The notes beneath the pieces are model-generated. The model was not told where the DNA came from. It was given only the letters and a program-made list of their open reading frames with translations, and did not search any database. Below, piece after piece: positions 63,491 through 64,000 of a stretch of DNA of 64,000 nucleotides; the stretch's first letter is position 1, and each line of letters begins with the position of its first letter. Source of the DNA: Thalassotalea_H sp040779345 (GTDB lineage Bacteria > Pseudomonadota > Gammaproteobacteria > Enterobacterales > Alteromonadaceae). The position numbers and the translations under genes are program-made. The stretch lies in NCBI GenBank assembly GCA_040779345.1, contig JBFONU010000001.1, positions 1 through 64,000 on the forward strand, read 5' to 3'.

Positions 63491-63925
63491 TTACTGGCAA
63501 GACTGGCAAGCGCCATGAGCTTCAATAATTTGATGGCTGATAATAAAGCCCTTATTGGTTGCCATCTTTTTAAGTGCTACATCAAAATCGTTTGACTGAA
63601 TTTCTTCTACATGGCCACAATCATCACAAATGAGTAACTGAACGGGGTGATTACAGTCACCAAAATGATGACACATCACAAAGGCATTAATTGATTCAAT
63701 TTTATGAACAAAGCCTTGTTGGCTCAGAAAATCAAGCGCCCTGTATATTGTGGCTGGTTTTGCTGCAGGGTCGATGACTTTTAACTCGTCAAGTAAGTCA
63801 TATGCGCCAATTGCACTGGTATGCTTAGTGAGTAACTTAAAAACTTGCTCACGCGTTGGCGTAAATCTAGCGCCTCTTTTTTGGCAGGATATTTTAGCTT
63901 GCTCTAATAATTGTTCAGCGTTCAT
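63491..63925 (-). CDS. zur: Zinc uptake regulator Zur (Fur family)
   Basis: 144 aa. A Fur-type winged helix (RFTPTREQVFKLLTKHT; KPATIYRALDFLSQQGFVHKI) and a C-terminal dimerisation domain with zinc-site Cys pairs (CDDCGHVEE, CQSCQ). AYDLLDEL, ATIYRALDFLSQQGFVHKIES and IIEAHGACQ follow E. coli Zur closely, separating it from Fur. With zinc bound it should repress zinc uptake genes. No zinc transporter is adjacent. Confidence 0.93.
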   Translation of the reverse strand: MNAEQLLEQAKISCQKRGARFTPTREQVFKLLTKHTSAIGAYDLLDELKVIDPAAKPATIYRALDFLSQQGFVHKIESINAFVMCHHFGDCNHPVQLLICDDCGHVEEIQSNDFDVALKKMATNKGFIISHQIIEAHGACQSCQ

Positions 63926-64000
63926 CTTGATAATAGTTATCGATTTTCTTTAGTCTATCATAGTCGATATTATCAATATAGTTTCGGTTAATATATTGGA

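Overview
The window looks like a chromosomal segment of an A+T-rich marine gammaproteobacterium of the order Alteromonadales, most likely the Colwelliaceae (Colwellia, Thalassotalea and relatives). This rests on gene content: a glnA-DUF4124-ntrB-ntrC block, PanP-type aspartate decarboxylase, the EpmA/EpmB/EF-P set, PEP-CTERM proteins, and DUF2959, DUF3016 and DUF4389 proteins. No database search was possible. I see no insertion sequence, CRISPR array, tRNA or phage gene.

Layout. 1-600 is the end of an rRNA operon: the 23S 3' end and two 5S genes, each with a terminator. 611-8800 holds epmA, a MerC-like gene behind two tandem palindromes, ntrC/ntrB, a DUF4124 gene, glnA with a readable sigma-54/NtrC control region, and typA. 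9.1-18.6 kb holds small proteins, yihY, a peptidase-dtd pair, a GNAT-thioesterase fusion, an SDR protein and an NfeD/SPFH membrane-scaffold operon. 18.9-20.1 kb is an esterase-fold protein whose nucleophile serine is replaced.

20.6-25.1 kb is the most unusual part. A 51-codon peptide gene ends in a Cys/His/Trp/Gly-rich segment. It is followed by a lipoprotein thioredoxin (CPHC), a protein with two Asp-rich motifs like those of class I isoprenoid synthases, a membrane M50 protease with an N-terminal PqqD/RRE-like domain, a type 1 isopentenyl-diphosphate isomerase and a TonB-like anchored protein. I read this as a candidate RiPP pathway in which a peptide is isoprenylated (compare ComQ/ComX of Bacillus), disulfide-bonded and cut in the membrane. 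The combination is not one I recognise as described.

25.2-39 kb holds a 2OG-Fe(II) oxygenase pair, an eight-copy 16-bp minisatellite, a PilJ-type hybrid kinase next to a diguanylate cyclase, a Tle1-like lipase, a MaoC-like protein and two PEP-CTERM genes (a choice-of-anchor A protein and a PrsT-like TPR protein). 39-49 kb holds DUF3016 and DUF4382 proteins, divergent epmB/efp, a DPP IV-like peptidase, an ABC exporter, a TrmB-like methyltransferase and an NAD(P)H oxidoreductase. 49-57 kb holds panP, an ECF sigma operon with a DUF4097 beta-repeat protein, dnaB and alr. 57-64 kb holds a DsbA-family protein divergent from a LysR regulator, YjbQ, a CheX-like protein, an M1 aminopeptidase with a DUF6702 protein, and zur.

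Functional links: EpmA (0.6 kb), EpmB (41 kb) and EF-P (42 kb) together make beta-lysylated EF-P. NtrB/NtrC control glnA through the sites at 6.7-6.8 kb. Several short genes (9.1-9.5, 20.7, 49.8 and 51.9 kb) carry ribosome binding sites and are easy to miss.
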